Below are positions 55,694 through 63,893 of a DNA stretch of 64,000 nucleotides, in pieces (the first letter of the stretch is position 1; every line of letters starts with the position of its first letter). A program made the position numbers and the translations under genes. Under the pieces are notes generated by a model. The model searched no databases, was not told where the DNA came from, and saw only the letters and a program-made list of their open reading frames with translations. The stretch lies in contig LZRT01000062.1 of the NCBI GenBank assembly GCA_002159075.1, positions 38,786 through 102,785 on the forward strand, given 5' to 3'. Source of the stretch: Bacillus thermozeamaize. GTDB lineage: Bacteria; Bacillota; Bacilli; ZCTH02-B2.

Positions 55694-56938
55694 GTGTCCG
55701 CAGCAAAGGTATCCAACACCGGATTGTTCCGCAACCGCTTCGTGCAGGTGATCTTGTTGTCTGCTCTGTTATTGCAAATCGGCATATGGGTGCGCAATTT
55801 TGCGGTTTTGCTTTATGTGATGGAAATGACTGGCGAAGACCCGTTCGCCGTTTCGATGATATCGGTCGCGGAATTCGCGCCGATCTTCCTTTTTTCATTT
55901 ATTGGCGGAACATTTGCCGACCGGTGGCGACCGAAGCGGACGATGATCGGATGCGATCTGTTGAGCGCTGTTTCCGTCTTTGCAGTGCTTGCCGCGCTCG
56001 TGTTGGCCTCTTGGAAAGCGGTCTTTTTGGCCATGCTCGTTTCGTCGATTTTGTCGCAGTTCTCCCAACCGTCCGGGATGAAGCTGTTTAAGATGCATGT
56101 GCCGGCCGAGCTGATTCCGTTGGGCATGTCCATTTACCAGACGATGTTTGCCGTGTTTATGATCCTCGGTCCGGTTATGGGGACGTTTGTTTATCAGACG
56201 TATGGCATTCAGATTGCCATCGCCATCATGGGAGTTGCTTTTTTGCTGTCGGCCGGTGTGCTGATGTTCCTTCCGCCGGACAAAGCGGAAGAGGCGACCA
56301 AAAAGCCACAGGCCTTGCGCGAAGACATCGTCCAAGGATTCCGCTATGTGATGGGGCATAAAGTGTTCGTGACGCTCGGCGCTTGCTTTTTGATCGTCGG
56401 ATTTGCGATCGGCATGATCCATCCGCTGGGCATTTTTATTGTCACCGAGCGGCTTGGGATGGACAAAGAAATGCTGCAGTGGCTCATAGCCGCCAACGGC
56501 ATGGCGATGATCCTCGGGGGTGGATTAACGATGGTCCTTTCCAAGAAAGCGTCCCCCCAATTCCTGTTGCTGGTTGGCTGCCTTCTGAGCGCGGCCGGAG
56601 TACTGATTGTCGGTTTGTCCACCCAGCTCTGGCTGACATTGGCGGGCCAGTTCATTTCCGGATTGGCGATACCTGCCATTCATATCGGTATCAATGCACT
56701 TATTTTGACACATGCGGCAACGTCGTTCGTCGGCCGTGTCAACGGCATTTTAAATCCGCTGTTTATCGGCGCGATGGTCGTTACCATGAGTCTTGCAGGA
56801 TTGCTGAAAAAAGTGTGGTCGCTCGTCGTAGTCTATGAATTGGCTGCCGTATTGTTGATCGTCGGGGCAGTTGTCATTCTGCCGCTGCTCCGGTTTCCGG
56901 AAACCCGCAACGAAGAATCGAAACCAGCGGCACTGTAG
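55694..56938 (+). CDS. MFS multidrug-type efflux transporter
   Basis: The 414-residue protein is a 12-helix-type major facilitator. Motif A (GGTFADRWRPKRT near 70-82) follows helix 2, and the second half contains a matching repeat. It resembles drug or macrolide exporters of the Bacillaceae, but no substrate can be assigned. GTG 55694 is the likely start, with GGGGA about 11 bases upstream. One 60-base stretch counted at about 50% GC, slightly lower than neighbours. B. subtilis has no gene like this in this locus. Confidence 0.85.
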   Translation: MSAAKVSNTGLFRNRFVQVILLSALLLQIGIWVRNFAVLLYVMEMTGEDPFAVSMISVAEFAPIFLFSFIGGTFADRWRPKRTMIGCDLLSAVSVFAVLAALVLASWKAVFLAMLVSSILSQFSQPSGMKLFKMHVPAELIPLGMSIYQTMFAVFMILGPVMGTFVYQTYGIQIAIAIMGVAFLLSAGVLMFLPPDKAEEATKKPQALREDIVQGFRYVMGHKVFVTLGACFLIVGFAIGMIHPLGIFIVTERLGMDKEMLQWLIAANGMAMILGGGLTMVLSKKASPQFLLLVGCLLSAAGVLIVGLSTQLWLTLAGQFISGLAIPAIHIGINALILTHAATSFVGRVNGILNPLFIGAMVVTMSLAGLLKKVWSLVVVYELAAVLLIVGAVVILPLLRFPETRNEESKPAAL

Positions 56939-56957
56939 CTTGCGAGGAGGTGGGTTC

Positions 56958-57461
56958 GTGGGGTTATCCCTGAAAAGGCTGGCTGCGTATTGGATAGATT
57001 TTATGCTTGTAGCTTCTATCCTTATTGCTTTTCAGCTGTTGATTTATTTCATTACCTCAGGCATTCCTTTTAAGTATTTGGACAGAGGATATGAAATCGA
57101 AATCTGGGTCCTGTTGACGATGTCTTTGCCGACATGGCTGTATTTTATATTGTTCGAGCGCTTTTCACAGAAAACGATCGGAAAGCGTTTATTGAGACTG
57201 AAGGTCAAGAATGAAGAAGGAACAGCCATCCATTTCAAACAAGCACTATTAAGAACATGTATAAAGCTGTTGCCTTGGGAATTGACGCATCTGATGATAC
57301 TTGTTCCGGATCCATGGTGGAGTATAGAGAAACCTGGAAATGTGTTTTTAATATATATACCGAATCTAATCATGTTCCTATATATCCTTGTCTTGTTTCT
57401 GAATGGAGGAGTGAAGGGAGTTCATGATTATCTCGCCCGAACACAAGTATCGCGACTATAA
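56958..57461 (+). CDS. RDD family membrane protein
   Basis: The 167-residue protein begins with the RDD signature (LSLKRLAAYWIDFMLVASIL) and has three to four hydrophobic helices plus the GKRLLRLKVKNEEGTAIHFK segment typical of this family. Function is unknown in general; some members are linked to ion exchange. GTG 56958 follows GAGGAGGTGGG and is 19 bases after the MFS stop, so the two may be co-transcribed. The gene is clearly AT-rich compared with the backbone. Confidence 0.85.
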   Translation: MGLSLKRLAAYWIDFMLVASILIAFQLLIYFITSGIPFKYLDRGYEIEIWVLLTMSLPTWLYFILFERFSQKTIGKRLLRLKVKNEEGTAIHFKQALLRTCIKLLPWELTHLMILVPDPWWSIEKPGNVFLIYIPNLIMFLYILVLFLNGGVKGVHDYLARTQVSRL

Positions 57462-57640
57462 ACCTATTACTTTCTTAATGTTCATTTTAATTTTAATAGT
57501 CAATCCATCGATTGTGGACGGATATATTGCAATTGAAATTAAATGAAACCACATGTTATGGACAACTTGTGCAACTTCATTATGTGGCCGAAAAATAAGA
57601 AAACATGAAAGGCAAAAAACGATGGTTAAGTCATAAACCT

Positions 57641-58543
57641 TTAAGACAGATTTCTTTCTTGTTTGTCTTTCAATCGCTTTTCTAATATGTGAATCATGAA
57701 GAGGAAATGTTCGGCCTCACGTACCACGTGGTCTGCCAGCAGCGGGTTAATCACATTTCGTATTTGACAGGTTTTTATCAGTTCAAGTCCAGCTTTCTTG
57801 AAATCTCTTAATTCCTCGGTTGCATTTTTACTATCTTGGTTCATTTTTCTGATGATAGGATAGGTTGATTTTTTATGATACAACATGGATTCAACATCTC
57901 GCGCCTGGTTGAGGAGGATCTCGAAGTCATCACCAAACTTTCGTGCAGTCGCGATCAGATTTCTTTCAGACGGGTCCAACAATGCGGAAATGAATCGAGA
58001 ATGTTCCATCATGACACGAAGCCAGAACACGTTTTCATGAATAATTGCATCTTGGATGGGTTCCAGAATTCCTAGATTGAATTTGTGGAGGGTGTTCATA
58101 AAATATTCGGCTTCACGCGCGATATGATCAACCAATAGTGGAAAATTGAATCCACGAATCTTGCAGTTGATAATAAGTATCAAAAGGTTTCTTTTGAAAT
58201 TTCTGAACCCATATACAAGTTGAATGCTGTCCTCATTCAATTTTCTTACAGCCCCGACAGATGGCGGGGTTTGATGTGCCCGTTTTTCTTGCTGCTCAAA
58301 ATAGTGATAAAAGCGGTTGGTTTGTTGGATCAAATTTTTATCATTGCGATCCATTCCTTCACCGAGAAACAGTGCATGTTCTTTCATGATGCGAAGCCAA
58401 AACCGATTTTCTGCAAGGGATCGTTCAATAAACATTTTTTCTGAGAGCGGTTCTGGCAAGTCAGCAAATTGTTCTGGCGGGTAAAGCATCGATAGGCTTG
58501 AATCCCCGGCAAAATGTCCCGGTAGATGGGGTTGAGTCCACAT
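57641..58543 (-). CDS. DUF2935-family protein with internal duplication
   Basis: The 300-residue protein is made of two similar halves, each a predicted four-helix bundle: FIERSLAENRFWLRIMKEHA near 38 and IIHENVFWLRVMMEHSRFIS near 168 open the halves, and DHIAREAEYF and DHVVREAEHF close them. These E/H positions suggest metal binding, but no activity is known. It reads on the minus strand, with AAAGGAG seven bases before its ATG, and is strongly AT-rich. It faces the RDD gene and diverges from ymxH. Confidence 0.85.
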   Translation of the reverse strand: MWTQPHLPGHFAGDSSLSMLYPPEQFADLPEPLSEKMFIERSLAENRFWLRIMKEHALFLGEGMDRNDKNLIQQTNRFYHYFEQQEKRAHQTPPSVGAVRKLNEDSIQLVYGFRNFKRNLLILIINCKIRGFNFPLLVDHIAREAEYFMNTLHKFNLGILEPIQDAIIHENVFWLRVMMEHSRFISALLDPSERNLIATARKFGDDFEILLNQARDVESMLYHKKSTYPIIRKMNQDSKNATEELRDFKKAGLELIKTCQIRNVINPLLADHVVREAEHFLFMIHILEKRLKDKQERNLS

Positions 58544-58702
58544 ATCGTTTCTCCTTTCAATTGGAATAGGCTAATGGATCATATGTAGGATGTATGCAAC
58601 TGGTGCATTACTCGTAAAAGAAGAACAATAGGAATAGTACAGGCCGTGCCGGAATAGCTAAGAAATGAGAAGAAACCTGTCTTACTTTTGGGAGGGTTTG
58701 CG

Positions 58703-59011
58703 ATGCGTTTAAGCCAATTGTTGAACAAGGACCTGGTGGCCATCGATCAGGGCAAACGGATCGGATCGATGAGCGGTATGGAAATGTACTTTGACCCGGA
58801 GACGGGCGAAATTGATTCCTTTGTGATCAGCAATCGCGGCCCTATTCCTTTTTTTCAAAGGAAGAAAGCGGAGGAATGGCATATACCGTGGAAAGCAATC
58901 AAAAAAATCGGACCCGATATGATTCTCTTTGAAATCCATACTCAAACCAAACATCAAGCGGATGATCTTGAAACGGTGAACAGATGCACCTTCACCCAAG
59001 TAGATGAATAG
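58703..59011 (+). CDS. ymxH: YlmC/YmxH-family PRC-barrel protein
   Basis: The 102-residue protein has the PRC-barrel YlmC/YmxH pattern (MRLSQLLNKDLVAIDQGKRI; MEMYFDPETGEIDSFVISNR). B. subtilis ymxH lies just upstream of the dipicolinate genes, and related proteins are linked to sporulation. ATG 58703 follows GGGAGGG; an in-frame ATG at 58688 is not preceded by a site. This gene marks the return to the conserved backbone after the insert. Confidence 0.9.
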   Translation: MRLSQLLNKDLVAIDQGKRIGSMSGMEMYFDPETGEIDSFVISNRGPIPFFQRKKAEEWHIPWKAIKKIGPDMILFEIHTQTKHQADDLETVNRCTFTQVDE

Positions 59012-59053
59012 GTTAAGTTAGCACAACGATTCCCGGGGAACGGAGAAGTCGCT

Positions 59054-59081
59054 TTGCATTTTTCTAGAATTCTAGTAGAAT
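59054..59081 (+). promoter_or_regulatory. Candidate promoter with palindromic spacer before dpaA
   Basis: TTGCAT at 59054-59059 and TAGAAT at 59076-59081 are 16 bases apart, with a perfect 12-bp palindrome CTAGAATTCTAG at 59064-59075 in the spacer. B. subtilis transcribes dpaA from a sigma-K promoter in the mother cell, so this sigma-A-like match may be fortuitous or serve later genes. The palindrome could be an operator. Confidence 0.3.
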
Positions 59082-59101
59082 GGTTTGAAAGGGGTAGCCT
59101 G

Positions 59102-59995
59102 ATGCTGACAGGAGTTCATATCGCCTTTATTGGCGGTGATGCCCGTCAACTCGAAGTGATACAAGCATGCACAGAGCTGGATGCTACCATCACGTTAATC
59201 GGTTTTGAAAATTTGCAAAGCGAATTTCCCGGTGCCCATAAGCAACCTTTTCTCCCTGAGACCTTGAATTCGGTGGATGCGGTTGTTTTGCCCATCGTCA
59301 GCTGTGATGAACAGGGCAGGGTGGAGAGCATCTTTACGCACCGGACATTGGTCATTACAGATGCGCACATGCAAGCACTTTCCAAAAAGGCAAAAATATA
59401 CACAGGAATTGCGAAGCCTTATTTACGCCAATTGTGCGAAAAATATTCGGTGCCTTTGGAAGAGTTGTTGAATCGGGATGAAGTGGCCATCTACAACTCC
59501 ATTCCGACGGCTGAAGGCGCCTTGATGATGGCGATGCAAAATACAGATTTTACGATTCATGGAGCGAAAACAGCCGTGTTGGGGTTTGGACGTACAGGGA
59601 TGACCTTGGCACGAGTGTTGAAAGGGATCGGCGCGGCCGTCAGGGTGGGGGTGCATCGCCCAGATCATTTTGCGCGTGCCTTTGAACAGGGACTTGATCC
59701 TTTTTACACCGAACATCTCAAAGAATTGGCACCAGGCTTTGAGCTGGTATTCAATACGGTTCCGCAATTGATTCTGACCCCATCTGTACTGGCCAATTTC
59801 CCCTCGGGAGCTGTGATCATCGACCTTGCCTCTGCTCCAGGAGGGACCGATTTTCGCTTTGCTGAAAAGAGAGGGTTAAAAGCTCTACTGGCTCCTAGTT
59901 TGCCCGGAATCGTTGCGCCAAAGACGGCCGGCCGGATTATCGCCAGGACATTGATACGGCTGGTGGTCGAACAGACGGGAAAACAGGAGGATTGA
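59102..59995 (+). CDS. dpaA: Dipicolinate synthase subunit A
   Basis: Together with DpaB oxidises dihydrodipicolinate to dipicolinate for the spore core. The 297-residue protein matches B. subtilis SpoVFA in length and has a Rossmann NAD(P)-binding segment (VLGFGRTGMTLARVLKGIG near 159). ATG 59102 follows GAAAGGGGTAGCC. dpaB starts five bases after the stop. Confidence 0.96.
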   Translation: MLTGVHIAFIGGDARQLEVIQACTELDATITLIGFENLQSEFPGAHKQPFLPETLNSVDAVVLPIVSCDEQGRVESIFTHRTLVITDAHMQALSKKAKIYTGIAKPYLRQLCEKYSVPLEELLNRDEVAIYNSIPTAEGALMMAMQNTDFTIHGAKTAVLGFGRTGMTLARVLKGIGAAVRVGVHRPDHFARAFEQGLDPFYTEHLKELAPGFELVFNTVPQLILTPSVLANFPSGAVIIDLASAPGGTDFRFAEKRGLKALLAPSLPGIVAPKTAGRIIARTLIRLVVEQTGKQED

Positions 59996-59999
59996 GCAG

Positions 60000-60596
60000 A
60001 TGGAATTGACGGGGAAGACCGTCGGCATCGGTTTGTCAGCTTCCCATTGCACGTACAATGAGGTGTTTCCACAGATAGAACGTTTGGTTCAAGAGGGGGT
60101 TTCTGTCGTTCCGATCGTATCCTATTCGATGCAGACGACAGATACCAAGTTTGGCCGGGCGGAAGACTGGCTGAATCGCCTGCGTCAAATCACAGGAAAT
60201 GAGTTGATTACCAATGTGGTGGAAGCAGAGCCGTTAGGTCCGGGCAAGACATTGGATGTGATGGTTATTGCCCCGTGCACCGGCAACACGTTGAGCAAAT
60301 TGGCCAATGCGATCACGGATAGTCCTGTGTTGATGGCCGCGAAGGCCACGCTTCGCAACCGCCGGCCCGTGGTCGTCGCCATTTCGACCAATGACGCGCT
60401 TGGCCTGAACGCACATAATCTGGCTAAACTCCTCACGGCCAAACACATCTACTTCGTCCCGTTTGGGCAGGATTCCCCGGAGCAAAAACCCACCTCCCTT
60501 GTTGCCAGGATGGACTTGATCAAGGCCACTTGTGAAGCAGCCTTGGATGGCAGACAATTGCAACCCATGTTGATTGAACGTTTTCGTGATACGTAG
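60000..60596 (+). CDS. dpaB: Dipicolinate synthase subunit B
   Basis: Flavoprotein partner of DpaA. The 198-residue protein has the flavoprotein-type fold with APCTGNTLSKLANAITDSPV and PVVVAISTNDALGLNAHNLA. CAGGAGGATTGAG precedes ATG 60000. It is followed by asd, linking dipicolinate and diaminopimelate/lysine precursors. Confidence 0.95.
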   Translation: MELTGKTVGIGLSASHCTYNEVFPQIERLVQEGVSVVPIVSYSMQTTDTKFGRAEDWLNRLRQITGNELITNVVEAEPLGPGKTLDVMVIAPCTGNTLSKLANAITDSPVLMAAKATLRNRRPVVVAISTNDALGLNAHNLAKLLTAKHIYFVPFGQDSPEQKPTSLVARMDLIKATCEAALDGRQLQPMLIERFRDT

Positions 60597-60610
60597 AAAG
60601 GAGCAGCAGC

Positions 60611-61648
60611 ATGCGTCAATATCGAGTCGCAGTTGTGGGCGCAACCGGCGCAGTAGGAACCAAAATCGTGGAGTTGTTGGAGGACAGCCCGCTTCAAGTA
60701 TCGGAATTAAGGCTCCTGGCTTCAAAGCGCAGTGTTGGACAAAGACGTGCTTTCCGCGGCCAGGAGATTGAGGTCCGGGAGGCTGTTCCCGAACAGTTTG
60801 AGGGTGTGGATATTGCCTTTTTCAGTGCGGGTGGTTCTGTAAGCAAGGTGTTGGTGCCAGAAGCTGTAAAGCGAGGGGCAGTCGTCATTGACAACACGAG
60901 CGCGTTTCGGATGGAAGAAGAGGTTCCTCTGGTCGTCCCCGAGGTGAACATGGCCGACACATACCAACACAAAGGAATCATCGCCAATCCGAACTGTTCC
61001 ACCATTCAAATGGTAACTGCCCTGAAGCCCCTGTATGACCGTTATGGGATTGAAAAAATCATCGTTTCCACGTATCAGGCAGTCTCCGGGGCTGGACAAC
61101 AGGCGATCAACGAGCTTCACGAGCAGAGCGCACAGGTGTTGAAGGGCGAGGCCGTCGAACCGCGCGTTTTGCCGGTGAAGTCCCTGGCCAGGCATCACCA
61201 GATCGCCTTTAACGCGATTCCGCAGATTGACGTGTTTCAGGACAACGGGTTTACGATGGAAGAAATGAAGATGGTTCGGGAGACGCAGAAGATTTTCCAT
61301 GCGCCCGATTTGGCGGTGACGGCCACATGTGTCCGGGTTCCGGTGTTCAACGGCCATTCGGAGTCGGTATATGTGGAATTGGGGGCCGATTTTACAATCG
61401 AGGAGGTCCGGCAGCTCCTTTCACAGGCTTCAGGCGTCGTGGTTGTGGATGAACCGGAGAACCAAGCTTATCCGATGGCGGTTATGGCCAGCGGGAGAAA
61501 AGAAGTGTTTGTCGGACGGATACGCAAAGACCTTTACCATCCGCGCGGCCTCAATTTGTGGATCGTCTCAGACAACCTGTTAAAAGGCGCGGCTTGGAAT
61601 GCGGTACAAATTGCGGAACAACTTTTTGCGAACCATCGTTCATCCTGA
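60611..61648 (+). CDS. asd: Aspartate-semialdehyde dehydrogenase
   Basis: NADPH-dependent reduction of aspartyl phosphate to aspartate semialdehyde. The 345-residue protein has the NADPH motif GATGAVGTKIVELL, the catalytic Cys in NPNCSTIQM near 129, and the later TYQAVSGAGQQAINEL. AAAGGAGCAGCAGC precedes ATG 60611. The substrate-providing kinase gene dapG follows. Confidence 0.97.
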   Translation: MRQYRVAVVGATGAVGTKIVELLEDSPLQVSELRLLASKRSVGQRRAFRGQEIEVREAVPEQFEGVDIAFFSAGGSVSKVLVPEAVKRGAVVIDNTSAFRMEEEVPLVVPEVNMADTYQHKGIIANPNCSTIQMVTALKPLYDRYGIEKIIVSTYQAVSGAGQQAINELHEQSAQVLKGEAVEPRVLPVKSLARHHQIAFNAIPQIDVFQDNGFTMEEMKMVRETQKIFHAPDLAVTATCVRVPVFNGHSESVYVELGADFTIEEVRQLLSQASGVVVVDEPENQAYPMAVMASGRKEVFVGRIRKDLYHPRGLNLWIVSDNLLKGAAWNAVQIAEQLFANHRSS

Positions 61649-61704
61649 CAGATGCTGCAAATGCCGGTAAAGTGCCGATGGCACCGTTGACGGCAGGAAA
61701 GACG

Positions 61705-61732
61705 GATGGGAGTATCTCGATGGGAGTATTTC
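61705..61732 (+). promoter_or_regulatory. Tandem 14-bp repeat duplicating the dapG ribosome binding site
   Basis: GATGGGAGTATCTC at 61705-61718 and GATGGGAGTATTTC at 61719-61732 lie head to tail. The first GGGAG (61708-61712) is seven bases before ATG 61720, which opens a five-codon reading frame (MGVFQ) whose stop overlaps the dapG ATG. The second GGGAG (61722-61726) is seven bases before dapG itself. This suggests translational coupling or a small attenuation device. Confidence 0.45.
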
Positions 61733-61733
61733 A

Positions 61734-62981
61734 ATGAAAATTGTTGTCAAAAAGTTTGGCGGCTCATCCCTCTCTACCCAGGGCCAGCGGTTGAAAGCCG
61801 TTCAGCATGTCGAGTTTCAACTGGCGCAGGGGTACAGCGTGGTGGTTGTCGTCTCGGCGATGGGGCGAAAAGGTGATCCCTATGCGACGGACTCACTGCT
61901 GGCGCTGGTTGATGAAAACGGCAGAAATCTGGGGGCCCGGGAGAAGGATTTGCTCTTGTCATGCGGGGAAATCATTTCGGCTGCTGTCATGGCCTCCCTG
62001 TTGACCTCCCGCGGACATCAGGTCACTGTTTTGACAGGCGGGCAAGCCGGCATCTATACCGATCAGCAGTTTGGAGACGCGCAGATCATCCGCGTCGAAC
62101 CGGCCCGGGTTCTCCATGCGCTCGAAGAAGGAAAGCTGGTGATTGTTCCCGGTTTCCAGGGAAGGAGTTTGGATGGCGAGATCACCACATTGGGCAGGGG
62201 CGGCAGTGACACCTCCGCTGTTGCGCTTGGCGCTGCCTTGCATGCGGAATGGGTGGATATTTACACCGATGTGGAAGGAATCATGACAGCCGATCCGAGA
62301 CTCGTCGCTGAAGCCCGACTGTTGGATCACGTGACCTATGCGGAAATGGCCAATCTGGCCTACCAGGGAGCCAAGGTGATCCATCCGCGGGCGGTGGAGA
62401 TTGCGAGGCAGGCAGGATTGCCCGTTCGTGTCAAGGCCAACGGCTCGGACCATCCGGGGACCCTGATCTCCCATCTTCCTGCCAATGCTCCCCGGGCGAT
62501 TCGCGATCAGCCCGTTATGGGGATTGCCCATGTTCCGGCATTGACCCAAATCAAAGTGAATGCAGACCGTTATTCGTACCAGCAACAATACGATCTGCAA
62601 TTAAAGGTCTTCCAAGCCATGGCAGAACATCGGATTAGCGTTGATTTCATCAATGTGAGCCCGAATCAGATCGCCTATACGGTTTCTGATCGGCAAGCTC
62701 AGGAGGCCGTCGATCTGATACGCCAAATGGGTTATGATTTGGATGTGACCTCTCATTGCGCCAAAGTGTCAGCGGTCGGCGCCGGCATGGCGGGACGGCC
62801 TGGTGTGATGGCGGCGATTGTTGAAGCGCTCACATCAGAAGGGATACAAATTCTCCAATCCGCCGATTCCCATGCGACCATTTGGATCTTGGTGAAGGAA
62901 AAGGACATGATCCGTGCGGTTCGGGCGCTGCACCGGAAGTTCGGGCTGGACGCAAACGCCAAGGAGGAGAAGAGAAGATGA
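61734..62981 (+). CDS. dapG: Aspartokinase I (DapG-type)
   Basis: Phosphorylates aspartate, first step to diaminopimelate and lysine. The 415-residue protein has the kinase KFGGSS motif (residues 7-12), the STVVALGA-type SDTSAVALGAALHA, and C-terminal ACT regulatory domains. In B. subtilis DapG is inhibited by meso-diaminopimelate. ATG 61734 follows the duplicated ribosome binding site. The stop overlaps dapA (ATGA). Confidence 0.95.
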   Translation: MKIVVKKFGGSSLSTQGQRLKAVQHVEFQLAQGYSVVVVVSAMGRKGDPYATDSLLALVDENGRNLGAREKDLLLSCGEIISAAVMASLLTSRGHQVTVLTGGQAGIYTDQQFGDAQIIRVEPARVLHALEEGKLVIVPGFQGRSLDGEITTLGRGGSDTSAVALGAALHAEWVDIYTDVEGIMTADPRLVAEARLLDHVTYAEMANLAYQGAKVIHPRAVEIARQAGLPVRVKANGSDHPGTLISHLPANAPRAIRDQPVMGIAHVPALTQIKVNADRYSYQQQYDLQLKVFQAMAEHRISVDFINVSPNQIAYTVSDRQAQEAVDLIRQMGYDLDVTSHCAKVSAVGAGMAGRPGVMAAIVEALTSEGIQILQSADSHATIWILVKEKDMIRAVRALHRKFGLDANAKEEKRR

Positions 62982-63862
62982 AGTTTGGCCGAGTCATCAC
63001 AGCGATGATCACACCTTTTGACGAGCGAGGGCAGGTAGATTGGGAGGCTTGCGGAGCACTCATCGATCACTTGGTCAACCATGGGACGGATGATCTTGTG
63101 GTGGCGGGCACCACAGGAGAATCTCCCACATTGACGGATGAAGAAAAACTGGAGTTGTTTCGCTTTGCCGTTCAAAAGATGCGTGGACGGGGCCAGGTGA
63201 TTGCAGGCGTTGGGGGAAACAACACGGAAAAGACGATCTGGCTCAGCCGGGAAGCCCAAAAGTGTGGCGTGCATGCACTGATGCTGGTTCTGCCCTATTA
63301 CAACCGGCCGTCACAGGAAGGGCTGTATCAACATTTCAAGGCGATCGCCGGCAAGGTGGATCTGCCGATCATGTTGTACAATATTCCCGGCCGCACTGCC
63401 GTCAACCTGACGCCTGAGACGCTGAAACGCCTGGCAGAAATCGACAATATCGTGGCAATTAAGGAAGCCAGCGGCGATCTGACGCAAATGACGCGGATGA
63501 TCGCGGTGACGCATGGCGATATCGCGTTGTACAGCGGAGATGACAAATTGACCTTGCCTGTCCTTTCCATCGGCGGCAAAGGAGTGGTCAGCGTGGCAAG
63601 CCATGTCGTGGGCAGGCAGATGCAACAGATGATCGACCATTTTGCGGCAGGCAGAGTTTCGGAAGCGGCACGGCTTCACCAACATCTGTTGGAGCTGTTT
63701 GAAGTGCTGTTTATCACAAACAGTCCTGCGCCACTGAAGTTTCTTCTGAATCATTTGGGGATCAAGGCAGGGCCGGTTCGCCTGCCCTTGGCGGAGGTTT
63801 CCCAGTCGGAGGCCGAAACGATATTGCGCGTCTATCAGGCCACTGTCAATAACGAAGCTTAA
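62978..63862 (+). CDS. dapA: 4-hydroxy-tetrahydrodipicolinate synthase
   Basis: Condenses aspartate semialdehyde and pyruvate at the lysine/diaminopimelate branch. The 294-residue TIM-barrel protein has the TTGES motif, YNIPGRT with catalytic Tyr near 133, and the Schiff-base Lys in VAIKEASGDL near 161. ATG 62978 is eight bases after AAGGAGGAG; an in-frame upstream extension overlaps dapG. It provides the precursor used by DpaAB in the same cluster. Confidence 0.97.
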   Translation: MKFGRVITAMITPFDERGQVDWEACGALIDHLVNHGTDDLVVAGTTGESPTLTDEEKLELFRFAVQKMRGRGQVIAGVGGNNTEKTIWLSREAQKCGVHALMLVLPYYNRPSQEGLYQHFKAIAGKVDLPIMLYNIPGRTAVNLTPETLKRLAEIDNIVAIKEASGDLTQMTRMIAVTHGDIALYSGDDKLTLPVLSIGGKGVVSVASHVVGRQMQQMIDHFAAGRVSEAARLHQHLLELFEVLFITNSPAPLKFLLNHLGIKAGPVRLPLAEVSQSEAETILRVYQATVNNEA

Positions 63863-63863
63863 A

Positions 63864-63890
63864 ACCGCTCCTGTCAGGGGCGGTTTTTTT
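63864..63890 (+). terminator. Intrinsic terminator after dapA
   Basis: An 8-bp stem (63864-63871 with 63877-63884, one G-U pair, loop TGTCA) is followed by seven Ts (63884-63890). The group II intron begins four bases later, so the terminator forms its 5' exon. Confidence 0.9.
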
Positions 63891-63893
63891 GTG

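Noticed and set aside
55639..56091. Alternative 150-codon frame overlapping the MFS gene start
   Set aside because: The MFS frame has clear membrane helices and motif A; the other frame is Arg/Cys-rich without features.
60597..61733. Lysine riboswitch near the asd-dapG-dapA genes
   Set aside because: The gaps before asd and dapG are under 90 bases and contain no L-box conserved blocks.
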